A DNA stretch of 50,170 bases, from the NCBI GenBank assembly GCA_902790495.1, contig CADASK010000011.1:1-50170 (forward strand), written 5' to 3'. This stretch comes from an uncultured Eubacteriales bacterium (lineage in GTDB: Bacteria > Bacillota > Clostridia > Christensenellales > Aristaeellaceae). Positions 1 to 7,807 of the stretch are shown here, piece by piece. The notes beneath the pieces were generated by a model. That model was not told the DNA's origin. It ran no database searches and was given only the letters and a program-made list of their open reading frames with translations. Every line of letters begins with the position of its first letter. Within the stretch, counting starts at the first letter, position 1. The position numbers and the translations under genes were made by a program.

Positions 1-184
1 GACACACGTCGCAACGTGATGTCGCTGCCGCTTTCGCCTCACTGAAAACTGTCCACTGGACAGTTTTCCAGGCGTTCGGCGCCCCCGGTGTCCTTTGCTA
101 CTTTCCCACATGGGAAAGTAGAATCATCAACTTACGACAGAAAAGGTTTTTATCTTCTGTACAATAGAGTAATTCTATGATAGC
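1..184. repeat. Long intergenic repeat, copy 1 (cut by window start)
   Basis: About 120 bp of this stretch is also present at 3778-3898. Both copies start with GACACACGTCGCAACGTG and continue through a perfect dyad CTACTTTCCC-ACAT-GGGAAAGTAG (98-121) and a tail containing TTCTGTACAATAGAGTAAT. Copy 1 carries an extra 63 bp (19-81) absent from copy 2. That extra piece is a diverged copy of the hairpin module seen at 3613-3678, with perfect 11-bp arms at 44-54 and 58-68. No gene is credible in 1-222. Confidence 0.8.
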
Positions 185-212
185 AGAGATTCCGTCCCTG
201 CGGGCGTTCATG
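185..212 (+). repeat. Degenerate end of the two-hairpin palindromic element
   Basis: GATTCCGTCCCTGCGGGCG resembles the left hairpin of the element family (CCGCGCC-TGCG-GGCGCGG) but has lost pairing and the second hairpin. It occupies the same place relative to the long repeat as the intact element at 3904-3961. Confidence 0.5.
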
Positions 213-222
213 CGATGATACT

Positions 223-264
223 GCACCAAAAAAACACCGCCATCGCTGACGGTGTTTTTTGGTG
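223..264 (-). terminator. Terminator of the sugar ABC operon
   Basis: A long inverted repeat pairs GCACCAAAAAAACACCG with CGGTGTTTTTTGGTGC around a 10-nt loop. Read leftward it gives a CACCG/CGGTG stem followed by a T run, ten bases after the permease stop codon at 274. Confidence 0.85.
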
Positions 265-273
265 CTTGTTTGC

Positions 274-1116
274 TTACTTGACCGAACCGGTGATGCCCTC
301 TGCGAACTGCTTCTGCAGCACGAAGAAGACGATGATGGTCGGCAGAGAGCAGAACAGAACGCCGAGCATCAGCATGCCGTAGTCCACAGCATAGCCGTTG
401 GACATGTTGGCGATCAGCATCGGCATGGTCTGCACGCTGTTGCCCTTCATGACCGTGCGGGGCCACATGTAGGCGTTCCAGGAGTTCATGAAGGTGATAA
501 CCGCGGCGGCGGCGTAGGTGGACTTCATCATCGGGAAATACATCCGGAAGAAGATGCCGATCTCGCTCAGGCCGTCGATGCGGGAGGCCTCCATCGTGTC
601 GATGGGGAAGTTGCGGGAATTCTGCCGGAACATCATGATCATGAAGGGCGTCGCGAGGCCCGGGATGATGAAGGCCCAGACCGTGTTGAGCAGCTTCATC
701 TTGGAGATCATGGTGAACAGGGGAATCAGGGTCGCCACGCCGGGCACCATCATGGCCAGCAGCAGGATGGAGAACAGCCGGTCCTTGCCCTTGTCATGGT
801 ACAGCTCGAAGCCGTAGCCGGCCAGAGAGCAGATGAACAGGGTGGCGATAGTCTGCACCGCGGCGTAGAAGAAGGAGTTGCCCATCGCCTGCCACAGATC
901 CTGCTGGGCGGTGAGGTTCTTGTAGTTCTCGGCGATGTAATTGCCGAACCAGATCTTGCCCTGCGCCACCTCCAGGGAGGTGTTGGTGGCGGCGGTGAAC
1001 ATCCAGTACAGCGGGAACACCGAGATGAGACTCATGATGGTCAGGAAGATGTAGCTGGGGATCAGCTTGCGCTGGATGTGGGAGATCTTCGGCTGCCTCT
1101 TGGCGGTGTTAGTCAC
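274..1116 (-). CDS. Carbohydrate ABC transporter permease, MalG/UgpE type
   Basis: This is an inner-membrane permease (280 aa) of the CUT1 sugar ABC family and forms the channel together with the permease encoded just upstream. An N-terminal membrane segment (SYIFLTIMSLISVFPLYWMF) is followed by several more. The cytoplasmic EAA loop that docks on the ATPase is visible as EASRIDGLSEIGIFFRMYFP. The frame is open from a GTG at 1125, but the Shine-Dalgarno-like AAGGTGG directly abuts that codon. The GTG at 1116 sits 9 nt after it and is the better start. It overlaps the upstream permease stop as GTGACTAA. No ATPase gene is in the operon, so a shared MsmK/UgpC-type ATPase elsewhere is inferred. 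The substrate is unknown. Confidence 0.9.
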   Translation of the reverse strand: MTNTAKRQPKISHIQRKLIPSYIFLTIMSLISVFPLYWMFTAATNTSLEVAQGKIWFGNYIAENYKNLTAQQDLWQAMGNSFFYAAVQTIATLFICSLAGYGFELYHDKGKDRLFSILLLAMMVPGVATLIPLFTMISKMKLLNTVWAFIIPGLATPFMIMMFRQNSRNFPIDTMEASRIDGLSEIGIFFRMYFPMMKSTYAAAAVITFMNSWNAYMWPRTVMKGNSVQTMPMLIANMSNGYAVDYGMLMLGVLFCSLPTIIVFFVLQKQFAEGITGSVK

Positions 1117-2008
1117 GCGTATCACCCACCTTCATGTTGATGGTCGCCAGAATGGCCACGAGGATGAACACGACGAAGGCCAGCGCGGAGGCATAGCCGA
1201 AGTTGGCCACACCGGTGCCCAGGGAGTTGTTGTAGATGTAGTGGGACATGGTGATGGTCGTGTTGGAGGGGCCACCGTTGGTCAGGTTGACGGACTCATC
1301 GAACAGCTGCAGCGTGCCGTTGATGGACATGATGCCCGTCATCACGATGACGGGGCGCAGCAGCGGCACAGTGATGTGCCAGAAGGTCTTCCAGCCGCTG
1401 GCGCCATCGATGTTGGCCGCCTCGTACACGGAGTATTCGATGTTCTGCAGACCGGCCAGGAAGAACACCATGTTGTAGCCCGTCCAGCGCCAGAGCAGGG
1501 CGATGATGATGACCGCCTTGGCCGTGGTTGGCTGGCCGAGCCAGTTGACATTCTCCTGGATGATGCCCAGGCCCTTGAGCATGGAGTTGATCAGGCCCTC
1601 GGTGGCGAACAGGGTCTTGAAGATCAGGGCGTAGGAGACCAGAGCCGTGGCGCAGGGCAGGAAGATCATGGTGCGGAACAGGCCGCGCAGCTTCAGGTCC
1701 TTGTTGTTGAGCAGCTGGGCCAGCAGGATGGCCAGCACCAGCATGATCGGCACCTGGATGGCCAGGTAGAGGAAGGTGTTGCCCATGGAGGTGAGGAACA
1801 CCTTGTCCTTGAGCATGCGGGCGTAGTTCTTGATCAGCGGATCGGCCCACTTCAGATTGGCCGAGGAGCCGGTCTGGAAGGACGTGATGAAGGCCTGCAC
1901 CATGGGGTAGAAGCTCATGACGAAGATCAGCAGGGATGCCGGGGTCAGAAACGCCCAGCCTGCCGCCTTCTGCCGGGCCAAGAGGCCCAGACCCTTTTTC
2001 TTATTCAT
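1109..2008 (-). CDS. Carbohydrate ABC transporter permease, MalF/UgpA type
   Basis: This 299-aa permease is the partner of the MalG-type protein downstream and is expected to form a heterodimeric sugar channel with it. The N-terminus is basic (MNKKKGLGLLARQKAAGWAF) and leads into the first of about six membrane segments (LTPASLLIFVMSFYPMVQAF). The EAA loop is seen as YEAANIDGASGWKTFWHITVPLL near residues 200-222. Length is normal for the family. The ATG at 2008 has AGGGGG eight bases upstream. It lies about 95 bp downstream of the binding-protein stop, with an inverted repeat in the gap (GGGAACCGG/CCGGTTCCC at 2044-2068) that may attenuate or stabilise the mRNA between binding protein and permeases, a common way to keep binding protein in excess. 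Confidence 0.92.
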   Translation of the reverse strand: MNKKKGLGLLARQKAAGWAFLTPASLLIFVMSFYPMVQAFITSFQTGSSANLKWADPLIKNYARMLKDKVFLTSMGNTFLYLAIQVPIMLVLAILLAQLLNNKDLKLRGLFRTMIFLPCATALVSYALIFKTLFATEGLINSMLKGLGIIQENVNWLGQPTTAKAVIIIALLWRWTGYNMVFFLAGLQNIEYSVYEAANIDGASGWKTFWHITVPLLRPVIVMTGIMSINGTLQLFDESVNLTNGGPSNTTITMSHYIYNNSLGTGVANFGYASALAFVVFILVAILATINMKVGDTRD

Positions 2009-2040
2009 GCGGGAAGCCCCCTGTCAGTGATTGGGAAAGA

Positions 2041-2070
2041 ACAGGGAACCGGTAATGGCCGGTTCCCTGC
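2041..2070 (-). other. Intercistronic hairpin between binding protein and permease genes
   Basis: GGGAACCGG and CCGGTTCCC pair around TAATGG between the binding-protein stop and the first permease. There is no T run, so it looks like an mRNA stabiliser or attenuator rather than a full terminator. The role is inferred. Confidence 0.55.
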
Positions 2071-2103
2071 TGAACCCTTATGTTGATTGACTAAGCCGCT
2101 GGA

Positions 2104-3360
2104 TTACACGTCCATGGCGAAGTCGATCAGCTCCTGAGCCTGCTGCAGCTCGGACTCGATGTCAGCGCCATTGATGATGTTCACGATGGCGTTGCCCACA
2201 TAGCCGCGCACGGTGTAGTGGAAATCGTTCTGCTCAACGATCGGCACGTTGGCGCCCATGGCCACGATGTCGGAGTACACGGCCTGGCCGTTGAAGAAGG
2301 GCACGCCCTCGCTGTACACGGCAGACTGGCCGGCGCTGATGCAGCAGGTGATGACGCCGCCGTTGCGCAGGGCGTTGTCATAGGTGCCGGTGGAGCCGCC
2401 GAAGGTGTAGGCCAGGAACTTCTTGGCCAGCTCGACGTTCTTGCAGTTGGCGGTCACATACAGGGAGGAGCCGCCGTTGGCAGCATAGCCCTCGCCGCCG
2501 TCCAGGGTGGGCAGGCTGGTGATCTGCCACTTGCCGGCGTTGTCGCTGACCTGGTTCATGGTGGGGATGATCCAGTTGCCGTTCAGAACGCCGGCAACCT
2601 GGTCCTGCATGATGGTCTCGTTGGTGTAGCCGGTCCAGTCGTTGGCCAGGATCAGCACCTTTTCCTTCGCCATGTCGGTGATGACCTTGATGATGCGGGT
2701 CAGCTTCTCGTTGCCGGCGATGACAGCCTTGCCGTCCTTGAACTGGCTCTCGCCCTCAGCCTGCAGCATCATGTAGGGCAGGTCGTTGCCGGAGCCGTCC
2801 ATGGAGAGCAGAGCCTTGCCGGTCTTGGCATAGACTTCCTTGCCGATCTCCAGGAACTTGTCCCAGGTGATGCCCTTCATGTCGTCGATGGTGTAGCCGC
2901 ACTGCTCGAGGATGTCCACACGGTAGGCCATGATGGCGGTGCCGTTGTCCACCGGCACACCGTAGTGCACGCCGTCCACGGTGGAGTAGCTCAGCTTCTC
3001 AGCGCCGAAGTCGTCCCAGTTGATGCCCGCGTCGTCCATGGGCACCCACAGGGAGGGATAATCGGCCACATAGCGCTGGATGAAGTGATCCTGGAACAGC
3101 ACGATGTCGCTCAGATTGGAGATGTCGCCGGAGGAGCCGGCCAGGGTCATGTCGTTCTCCACGTCGGAGGAGCCGGACACGATGTTGATCTCGAGCTCGA
3201 AGTCGGGATCCACATTGGCCTTGTAGTCGTCAGCGGCAGCCTGCAGGGCGGCGCCGTTGAAGTTGGCGTCCCAGGCGGTGACGGTCAGCTTGTCAGCCAG
3301 GGCGGCGGAGCAGCCGATCACCAGGCACAGAGCGAGAAGAACGGTAACGAGCTTTTTCAT
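2104..3360 (-). CDS. Extracellular sugar-binding protein of ABC transporter (SBP family 1)
   Basis: This 418-aa secreted protein is expected to capture a carbohydrate and hand it to the two permeases that follow. The N-terminus MKKLVTVLLALCLVIGCSAALAD is an export signal. VIGC fits a lipobox, so it is probably a lipoprotein anchored at Cys17, although ALA-D is also a plausible signal peptidase I site. The mature part begins KLTVTAWDANFNGAALQ, typical for family 1 binding proteins, and ends in an acidic helix. Start: AAGGAGG ten bases before ATG. It is first in the operon behind a strong promoter (3415-3443), in keeping with the high amount needed. Ligand cannot be read from sequence. Confidence 0.93.
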   Translation of the reverse strand: MKKLVTVLLALCLVIGCSAALADKLTVTAWDANFNGAALQAAADDYKANVDPDFELEINIVSGSSDVENDMTLAGSSGDISNLSDIVLFQDHFIQRYVADYPSLWVPMDDAGINWDDFGAEKLSYSTVDGVHYGVPVDNGTAIMAYRVDILEQCGYTIDDMKGITWDKFLEIGKEVYAKTGKALLSMDGSGNDLPYMMLQAEGESQFKDGKAVIAGNEKLTRIIKVITDMAKEKVLILANDWTGYTNETIMQDQVAGVLNGNWIIPTMNQVSDNAGKWQITSLPTLDGGEGYAANGGSSLYVTANCKNVELAKKFLAYTFGGSTGTYDNALRNGGVITCCISAGQSAVYSEGVPFFNGQAVYSDIVAMGANVPIVEQNDFHYTVRGYVGNAIVNIINGADIESELQQAQELIDFAMDV

Positions 3361-3414
3361 GAATAAAAAGCCTCCTTAGAGTTTATTTCCGGCACCAGCC
3401 GGACAACCAAGAAA

Positions 3415-3443
3415 AGAATACAACAGAAAAACACTTCTGTCAA
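3415..3443 (-). promoter_or_regulatory. Sigma-A promoter of sugar ABC operon
   Basis: On the minus strand TTGACA (3438-3443), a 17-bp spacer and TATTCT (3415-3420) lie about 55 bp upstream of the binding-protein start. No catabolite (cre) or regulator site was recognised. Confidence 0.8.
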
Positions 3444-3572
3444 CAGGGAAATGGAGAATATGGCGCAGCCATGACCGGTTTTACAATGTTGGCATCCTTG
3501 CGGAAGGCTGCTAACTTGGTCTGCTATTACTGTTATTATTATTCCATAACATTTTATGTCGTTATCCAGCGG

Positions 3573-3697
3573 AGATTCCGCGCCTGCGGGCGCGGGAAGG
3601 GGCTTAGCGATCGGTCCGGGGCTGCCGCCCGTTCTCCGCTGAAAACTCCATAACATGGAGTTTTCCGGGCGCTCCGAACCCCCTGCACCCCTTCGCA
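3573..3697 (+). repeat. Palindromic element E1, composite with nested hairpin module
   Basis: Hairpin I is CCGCGCC (3578-3584), loop TGCG, GGCGCGG (3589-3595). The second stem (left arm GGGGC at 3599-3603, right arm CCCCC at 3679-3683) is split by a 66-bp insert at 3613-3678. The insert has its own hairpin, GAAAACTCCAT (3641-3651), AAC, ATGGAGTTTTC (3655-3665), extended by CGCCCG/CGGGCG. The region 3444-4021 around it holds only repeats and no credible gene. Confidence 0.85.
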
Positions 3698-3771
3698 TCG
3701 CCTATACTTCAATTTCGTTTTATAGCATTTCAAAGATGAAGATCGGGTTGCCAAAAGCGTGTGCGGGGGGT

Positions 3772-3898
3772 CCGGGGGACACACGTCGCAACGTGTCCCC
3801 CGGTGTCCTTTGCTACTTTCCCACATGGGAAAGTAGAGCCATCAACTTGTGATGGATAGGGTTTTAATCTTCTGTACAATAGAGTAATCCTATGATGG
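3772..3898. repeat. Long intergenic repeat, copy 2
   Basis: This copy lacks the module present in copy 1, so the host palindrome is intact: CCGGGGGACAC (3772-3782) pairs perfectly with GTGTCCCCCGG (3793-3803). The second dyad CTACTTTCCC-ACAT-GGGAAAGTAG is at 3813-3836. The tail up to about 3898 matches copy 1 and runs straight into a two-hairpin element, as in copy 1. Confidence 0.8.
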
Positions 3899-3903
3899 CA
3901 GGG

Positions 3904-3961
3904 GGATTTCGCCGCCTGCGGGCGGCGACCAGAGGCTTTCCGATCGCCTCTGGACTCTTCG
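3904..3961 (+). repeat. Palindromic element E2
   Basis: Hairpin I is CGCCGCC-TGCG-GGCGGCG (3910-3927). Hairpin II is CCAGAGGC (3929-3936), loop TTTCCGATC, GCCTCTGG (3946-3953). Both stems are perfect and differ from other copies by compensated changes. It lies beyond the terminator of the SH3b gene. Confidence 0.85.
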
Positions 3962-4021
3962 GCCGCATCCTTTTCTTTGAGCTGTTTTCTATGACAGCAG
4001 GGGTATTGCGCCTCCAAACGC

Positions 4022-4054
4022 AAAAAACACAGGGCCGTACTCGACGACCCTGTG
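4022..4054 (-). terminator. Terminator of the SH3b-repeat gene
   Basis: CACAGGG (4028-4034) pairs with CCCTGTG (4048-4054). Read leftward, the stem is followed by TTTTTT, 37 bp after the stop codon. Confidence 0.85.
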
Positions 4055-4090
4055 CTGTTTGTGTTGGGGTTAGGGGACTTCCCCCTTCGA

Positions 4091-7000
4091 TCACTTGTGA
4101 CCGTTCGGGGCATGCTCCCATGCATACTGAATCGCGGCGGCGTGGTAGCTGTCCACCTTCTTGGAGCCGTGCGTCCGGCTGTTGGTGAAGTGCAGACACA
4201 CCTGACCATCCATGTTGTTGCTCTTGATGGTATCCGCGCCATAGTTGTGCGGCACGCCGTAGAGCGAGCAGGCAAAGGTCCGGTTGCCGATGGTGATCAG
4301 GCAGGGCCTGCGCTGCCAGAGGTTCTTGGACGCAATCTGCTTGGCCGAGGTCACGCCATAGATCTGGCACAGGCGCGCCGTATCTGCGGCGGTAAGAGGC
4401 TCGATGTCGGCGTGGGAGCCGCCGGCCCAGCGGTGCGCCCACCACACGATGCCGGTCTGCACGTCGTAGATCTTGAAGTTGGTGCCTCTGGGCAGCAGCT
4501 CCTGGATGCCGCCAGTGTACCAGTCGATCTTCTCGGCCCGGTACAACGTCATGCGCATGTCGCTGGTGTTCGCGGTGCCCACGGGGACGGTGCCGAACAG
4601 GGCGTGCTGGGTGGCCTCGCCCGCGATGCCGTCCACGGAGAGGTTCTTCGCGCGCTGGAAGTTCTTCACAGCGGTCTCCACGGCGCTGGTGTACTGGTTG
4701 GTCACCGTGCCGTTATAGTAGCCCTGATCCTTCAGCGCCTGGGTCAGATTGCGCACGGCGCTGCTGGTGGAGCCGAGCTTCAGGATGGAGTAGCTGGCCT
4801 CAGCCGCCACGGCGGGAGTCCCGCCGGCCACGCCAGTGGCCACGCCGTTCAGATCGCCACTGACCACGCTGCTGATCTTCGTGCCGTCGGCGTTCACTTC
4901 CTCGGTGCAGTCGCCGCGGATGTAGCCCTGGCCCAGCTCGGTGGCGCACAGGTACCAGGTGTAGTTGCCGCTGCGGGTGGTGGTGGTGTAGGCGTAGACC
5001 GCGTCCTTCTGCACCTGGCCGAGGGTGTTCTTGCTGCCCGGCTGGACGCGCACGTTCACGCTCTTCTTGGTGGTGCGGATGTAGCCCGCCACGGTGGGCT
5101 GGGCTGCGGCCGCCGTGTCAGCGGTGACAGCCGCCACGGGCGCCGCGGTCGGATTCGCCGCCACATAGGCCGCGTACTGGGCCGCGGTAATCTCCTGCAC
5201 ATAGCTGCCCATCAGCCAGCCACGGATGCCGTTGTAGGTCACGTTGTACCACTGTACGCCGCCGGCCACGGTGGTCGCGGTGAATTCCAGCGCCGCGCCT
5301 AGCGGGAGCTGCGTCAGCGCGCCGCTGTCCTTGCTGGCGGTCTGGCGGAGGTACACCTTGTCCGCCTTGGTCTGGATGTACTTGGTGGTGCCGCCCGCAT
5401 TGTCCGCGGGAGCGCCGCCGGTCACCGCCAGGCCGGAGAGGTACTGGGCCTGCTGCGCCGCGCTCAGCTTGAAGGAGCAGTCGCCGCGCACATAGCCGTT
5501 GGTGCCGTTCATGGAGATGGGATACCAGGTATAGCCGCCCTGGGCCTGCTCCGCGCCGGTCATGGGCCACACGGTGTTCTTCTCGAGGGTGCCGATGGTG
5601 CCGCCGCCCGGGGCCGAGCGGAAGTTCACCTTGCTCTTGGTGACCATCACATAGCCGTAGGTCGTGGCTGCGGAGGCGTTGGAGCTGACGGTGGTGGGGG
5701 TCATATCGGTGGAGGCCGCCGTCGTGGCGGCGCCCTGCACGGCGTTGCCCGCGCGGTCGGTCAGCATCACGCAGTCGCCGCGCAGGAAGCCCGCGTTGCC
5801 GTTGTTGCTTAGCACCGGGTACCAGATGTACTGGCCGCTGGTGATGGCCACGCCGGCCATGGGCAGCACGGTGTTCACGGGGATCTGCTCGATGCCGCTG
5901 CCCGCCGGGGCGTTGCGGAGGTTGACCTTGTCCGCGATGGTCTTCACATAGCCGTAGATGGAGGGTACCTTCGCGCCGGTCTCGGTGGAAGCAGCCGCAG
6001 CGGCTGCCGCCGCCGCAGTCGTGGTGGTTGTCGTTGCAGCAGCAGCTGCCGTCGTCGCCGTGACGGGGGCCGCAGCCGCCGCGCCGGCCACACCGGCGGG
6101 ATGCAGGGTGTCAGGCTCGCCGTTGGCGTCGCAGACCATCACAAATTCGCTGCGCAGGTAGCCGTGGGAGCCGTTATAGAGCACATAGTACCAGTTGTAG
6201 CCGCCCTGGGCCACGGGGGAGCCGTAGACCTGCACCACCGTGCCGCGCTTGATGGTATCCACCTTCTCACCGGAGGGCTGGAGGCGCAGGTTCACGTCGC
6301 CGCTGGTGACCTTCACATGGCCGGTCTGCAGATTAGCGTTGATGGGGGTGGCCGTCTGGTTGTCCGCCACCGCCACGGGGGCGACGGTGGGCGCAGCCGC
6401 GGCCACGGGGGCAGCGGTCGGCGCGCCGGCGGACATGGAGGTGATCTGGATGCAGTCACCCCGGACATAATAGTTGGTGCCGTTGTAGTTGACGGGATAC
6501 CACACATAGCCGCTCTGGTTGACCACGGCGCCCACGATGGGCAGGATGCTGCCCTGGCCGAGCCACTGGGTGCCGACGTCGCCGGCGGGGGTCTTGCGCA
6601 GGTTGGCGCTGGTCAGCGCGAGGCGGGCGTAATAGCCGGTGTAATCCTGGGCCGTGACCGTCTGCACAGCGGGAGCCGCCGCGGCAGCCGGGGCCGCCGT
6701 GACAACGGGCGCGGCCGTGGCAGCGGGAAGGAAGGGAGAGGTCACATTCGCCACCGTGGCGGTAGCTCCGCCGACGTTCAGATTGCCGGTGGTCAGCACG
6801 CGCACAAACTTGCCCTGGACATAGCCGACCTTGCCGTCATAGCGCGCCTTGTACCAGGGATCCGCATCGGTGGCCGAGGGGATGCTCAGCAGCTCAATCA
6901 CGTTGCCCCGCTCCAGCTTGAGCAGGGAGGAGGCGCGCATGCTCGCGCCCGAGCGGAAGTTGACGCCGCCGTTGGTGATCTGGCCGGTCGCGCCGGTGGT

Positions 7001-7447
7001 GGTGGTCACGCCGCTGATGGCGGTCACCGTGTTGGTCACCTGGGTGGTGGTCACACCCTCAAAGTTGGTCACCGTGCTCACCACGTTGACCGGGTTGGCC
7101 TCCCACGCCTGAATCTCGACGTCCGTCAGCGGGGTGAAGCAGTCGCCCTTGATGTAGCCGATGTAGGTGTGGCCGCTGGTGGAGCCGGGCTTCTCCAGCA
7201 CCACCTTATACCAAAGGGAGCCGCCGGAGGACACCGTGTCCGTCACCGCGCAAACCGTGCCGATATCCACACGGAAATGATAGCCCGCCTTGGTGTCGGG
7301 CTTGATGCGAACAGCCACGCTGGTGGCGGTGGTTCTTCCGTAGCGCGGCACAGCGTCCGCCTTCGCCGCCCATGTCTCGGGCAGCGCGCTGAGCAGAAGC
7401 ATCAGGGCAGTGAGAACCGCCAGCAGTCGGGTTCCGTTTTGCCTCAT
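4091..7447 (-). CDS. Secreted protein with eight SH3b repeats, a peptidoglycan-binding domain and a conserved C-terminal domain of unknown function
   Basis: This is a 1118-aa exported cell-wall protein. A signal peptide (MRQNGTRLLAVLTALMLLLSALPETWAAKA) is followed by eight bacterial SH3-like repeats of about 65 residues, roughly residues 35-110, 150-220, 270-340, 370-440, 490-560, 600-665, 690-760 and 785-860. They are recognised by recurring V-N-L/F-R-xxP, G...WY.V and GY.RGDC. Ala/Thr/Pro-rich linkers separate them, one with a long Thr then Ala run near residues 460-485. Next comes one PG_binding_1 domain (about 870-935, LKLGSTSSAVRNLTQALKDQ...FQRAKNLSVDGIAG). The last 170 residues form a domain with HRWAGGSHADIE and GQVCLHFTNSRTHGS, whose His/Asp/Glu/Cys pattern looks catalytic, but I cannot name a family. 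It is monocistronic with its own promoter and terminator. A role in cell-wall remodelling or attachment is inferred. Confidence 0.85.
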   Translation of the reverse strand: MRQNGTRLLAVLTALMLLLSALPETWAAKADAVPRYGRTTATSVAVRIKPDTKAGYHFRVDIGTVCAVTDTVSSGGSLWYKVVLEKPGSTSGHTYIGYIKGDCFTPLTDVEIQAWEANPVNVVSTVTNFEGVTTTQVTNTVTAISGVTTTTGATGQITNGGVNFRSGASMRASSLLKLERGNVIELLSIPSATDADPWYKARYDGKVGYVQGKFVRVLTTGNLNVGGATATVANVTSPFLPAATAAPVVTAAPAAAAAPAVQTVTAQDYTGYYARLALTSANLRKTPAGDVGTQWLGQGSILPIVGAVVNQSGYVWYPVNYNGTNYYVRGDCIQITSMSAGAPTAAPVAAAAPTVAPVAVADNQTATPINANLQTGHVKVTSGDVNLRLQPSGEKVDTIKRGTVVQVYGSPVAQGGYNWYYVLYNGSHGYLRSEFVMVCDANGEPDTLHPAGVAGAAAAAPVTATTAAAAATTTTTTAAAAAAAAASTETGAKVPSIYGYVKTIADKVNLRNAPAGSGIEQIPVNTVLPMAGVAITSGQYIWYPVLSNNGNAGFLRGDCVMLTDRAGNAVQGAATTAASTDMTPTTVSSNASAATTYGYVMVTKSKVNFRSAPGGGTIGTLEKNTVWPMTGAEQAQGGYTWYPISMNGTNGYVRGDCSFKLSAAQQAQYLSGLAVTGGAPADNAGGTTKYIQTKADKVYLRQTASKDSGALTQLPLGAALEFTATTVAGGVQWYNVTYNGIRGWLMGSYVQEITAAQYAAYVAANPTAAPVAAVTADTAAAAQPTVAGYIRTTKKSVNVRVQPGSKNTLGQVQKDAVYAYTTTTRSGNYTWYLCATELGQGYIRGDCTEEVNADGTKISSVVSGDLNGVATGVAGGTPAVAAEASYSILKLGSTSSAVRNLTQALKDQGYYNGTVTNQYTSAVETAVKNFQRAKNLSVDGIAGEATQHALFGTVPVGTANTSDMRMTLYRAEKIDWYTGGIQELLPRGTNFKIYDVQTGIVWWAHRWAGGSHADIEPLTAADTARLCQIYGVTSAKQIASKNLWQRRPCLITIGNRTFACSLYGVPHNYGADTIKSNNMDGQVCLHFTNSRTHGSKKVDSYHAAAIQYAWEHAPNGHK

Positions 7448-7521
7448 ACAATCACCTCATGTCATAACAGCCTGGGATGCGCAGGGCAGACCTCTTGCGA
7501 GGCCCACAGCTACACAGCCTT

Positions 7522-7550
7522 ATTTTATGTCAGTTCTGTTACGTTGTCAA
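7522..7550 (-). promoter_or_regulatory. Sigma-A promoter of SH3b-repeat gene
   Basis: On the minus strand TTGACA (7545-7550), 17 bp and TAAAAT (7522-7527) stand 75 bp upstream of the ATG. A 12-bp perfect palindrome AGTGTTAACACT (7567-7578) lies 16 bp upstream of the -35 and may bind a regulator. Confidence 0.8.
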
Positions 7551-7654
7551 GAAGGTTTCGTGTTTCAGTGTTAACACTTTGATGATATGTTACAAATAAT
7601 CGCTGAACACAAGGTGATTGTTACAGATATAGAAATGGGTTGCTTCATTATATA

Positions 7655-7706
7655 GCCTTCCCCCATGGGGGGAAGGTGTCAGCCCGCAGGGCTGACGGAT
7701 GAAGGT
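7655..7706. repeat. Two-hairpin intergenic repeat of a second family
   Basis: CCTTCCCCC-AT-GGGGGGAAGG is followed by GTG and TCAGCCC-GCA-GGGCTGA, then CGGATGAAGG. It shares architecture with the element at 10148-10200. The remainder of 7590-7755 shows nothing else. Confidence 0.7.
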
Positions 7707-7756
7707 CTGCACGCCAATCGGCATCCGCGAGACTGTCTCCCCTACCTCCCCCACGC

Positions 7757-7806
7757 AAAAAAGCTCCCCATCCCATCCAATCTCCGGACAGGCCAGGGAG
7801 CTTTTT
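7757..7806 (-). terminator. Terminator of the DUF512-der-plsY-lepA-SLOG run
   Basis: AAAAAAGCTCCC (7757-7768) and GGGAGCTTTTT (7796-7806) pair. Leftward transcription gives a stem followed by TTTTTT immediately after the last gene. Confidence 0.85.
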
Positions 7807-7807
7807 A

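Noticed and set aside
98-466. Frame on the minus strand across the window start
   Set aside because: It runs through the repeat and across the terminator and permease gene; codons shared with the frame near 3864-4445 come only from the duplicated long repeat.
2218-3366. Long open frame on the plus strand opposite the sugar-binding protein
   Set aside because: It is the antisense shadow of a GC-rich gene, with Val/Gly/His/Asp-biased translation, no ribosome site and no family motif. The same applies to the long frames opposite lepA, der, DUF512, CotH, GH3 and the SH3b gene.
3573-3697. Palindromic elements as ordinary rho-independent terminators
   Set aside because: None is followed by a T run, and proper terminators exist separately after several genes that also have an element (for example 48200-48234 after E14 and 36048-36090 after E9).
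3444-4021. Insertion sequence or transposase remnant in the repeat-rich gap
   Set aside because: No frame resembles a transposase, and there are no terminal inverted repeats bounding a coding unit; only short palindromic modules are seen.
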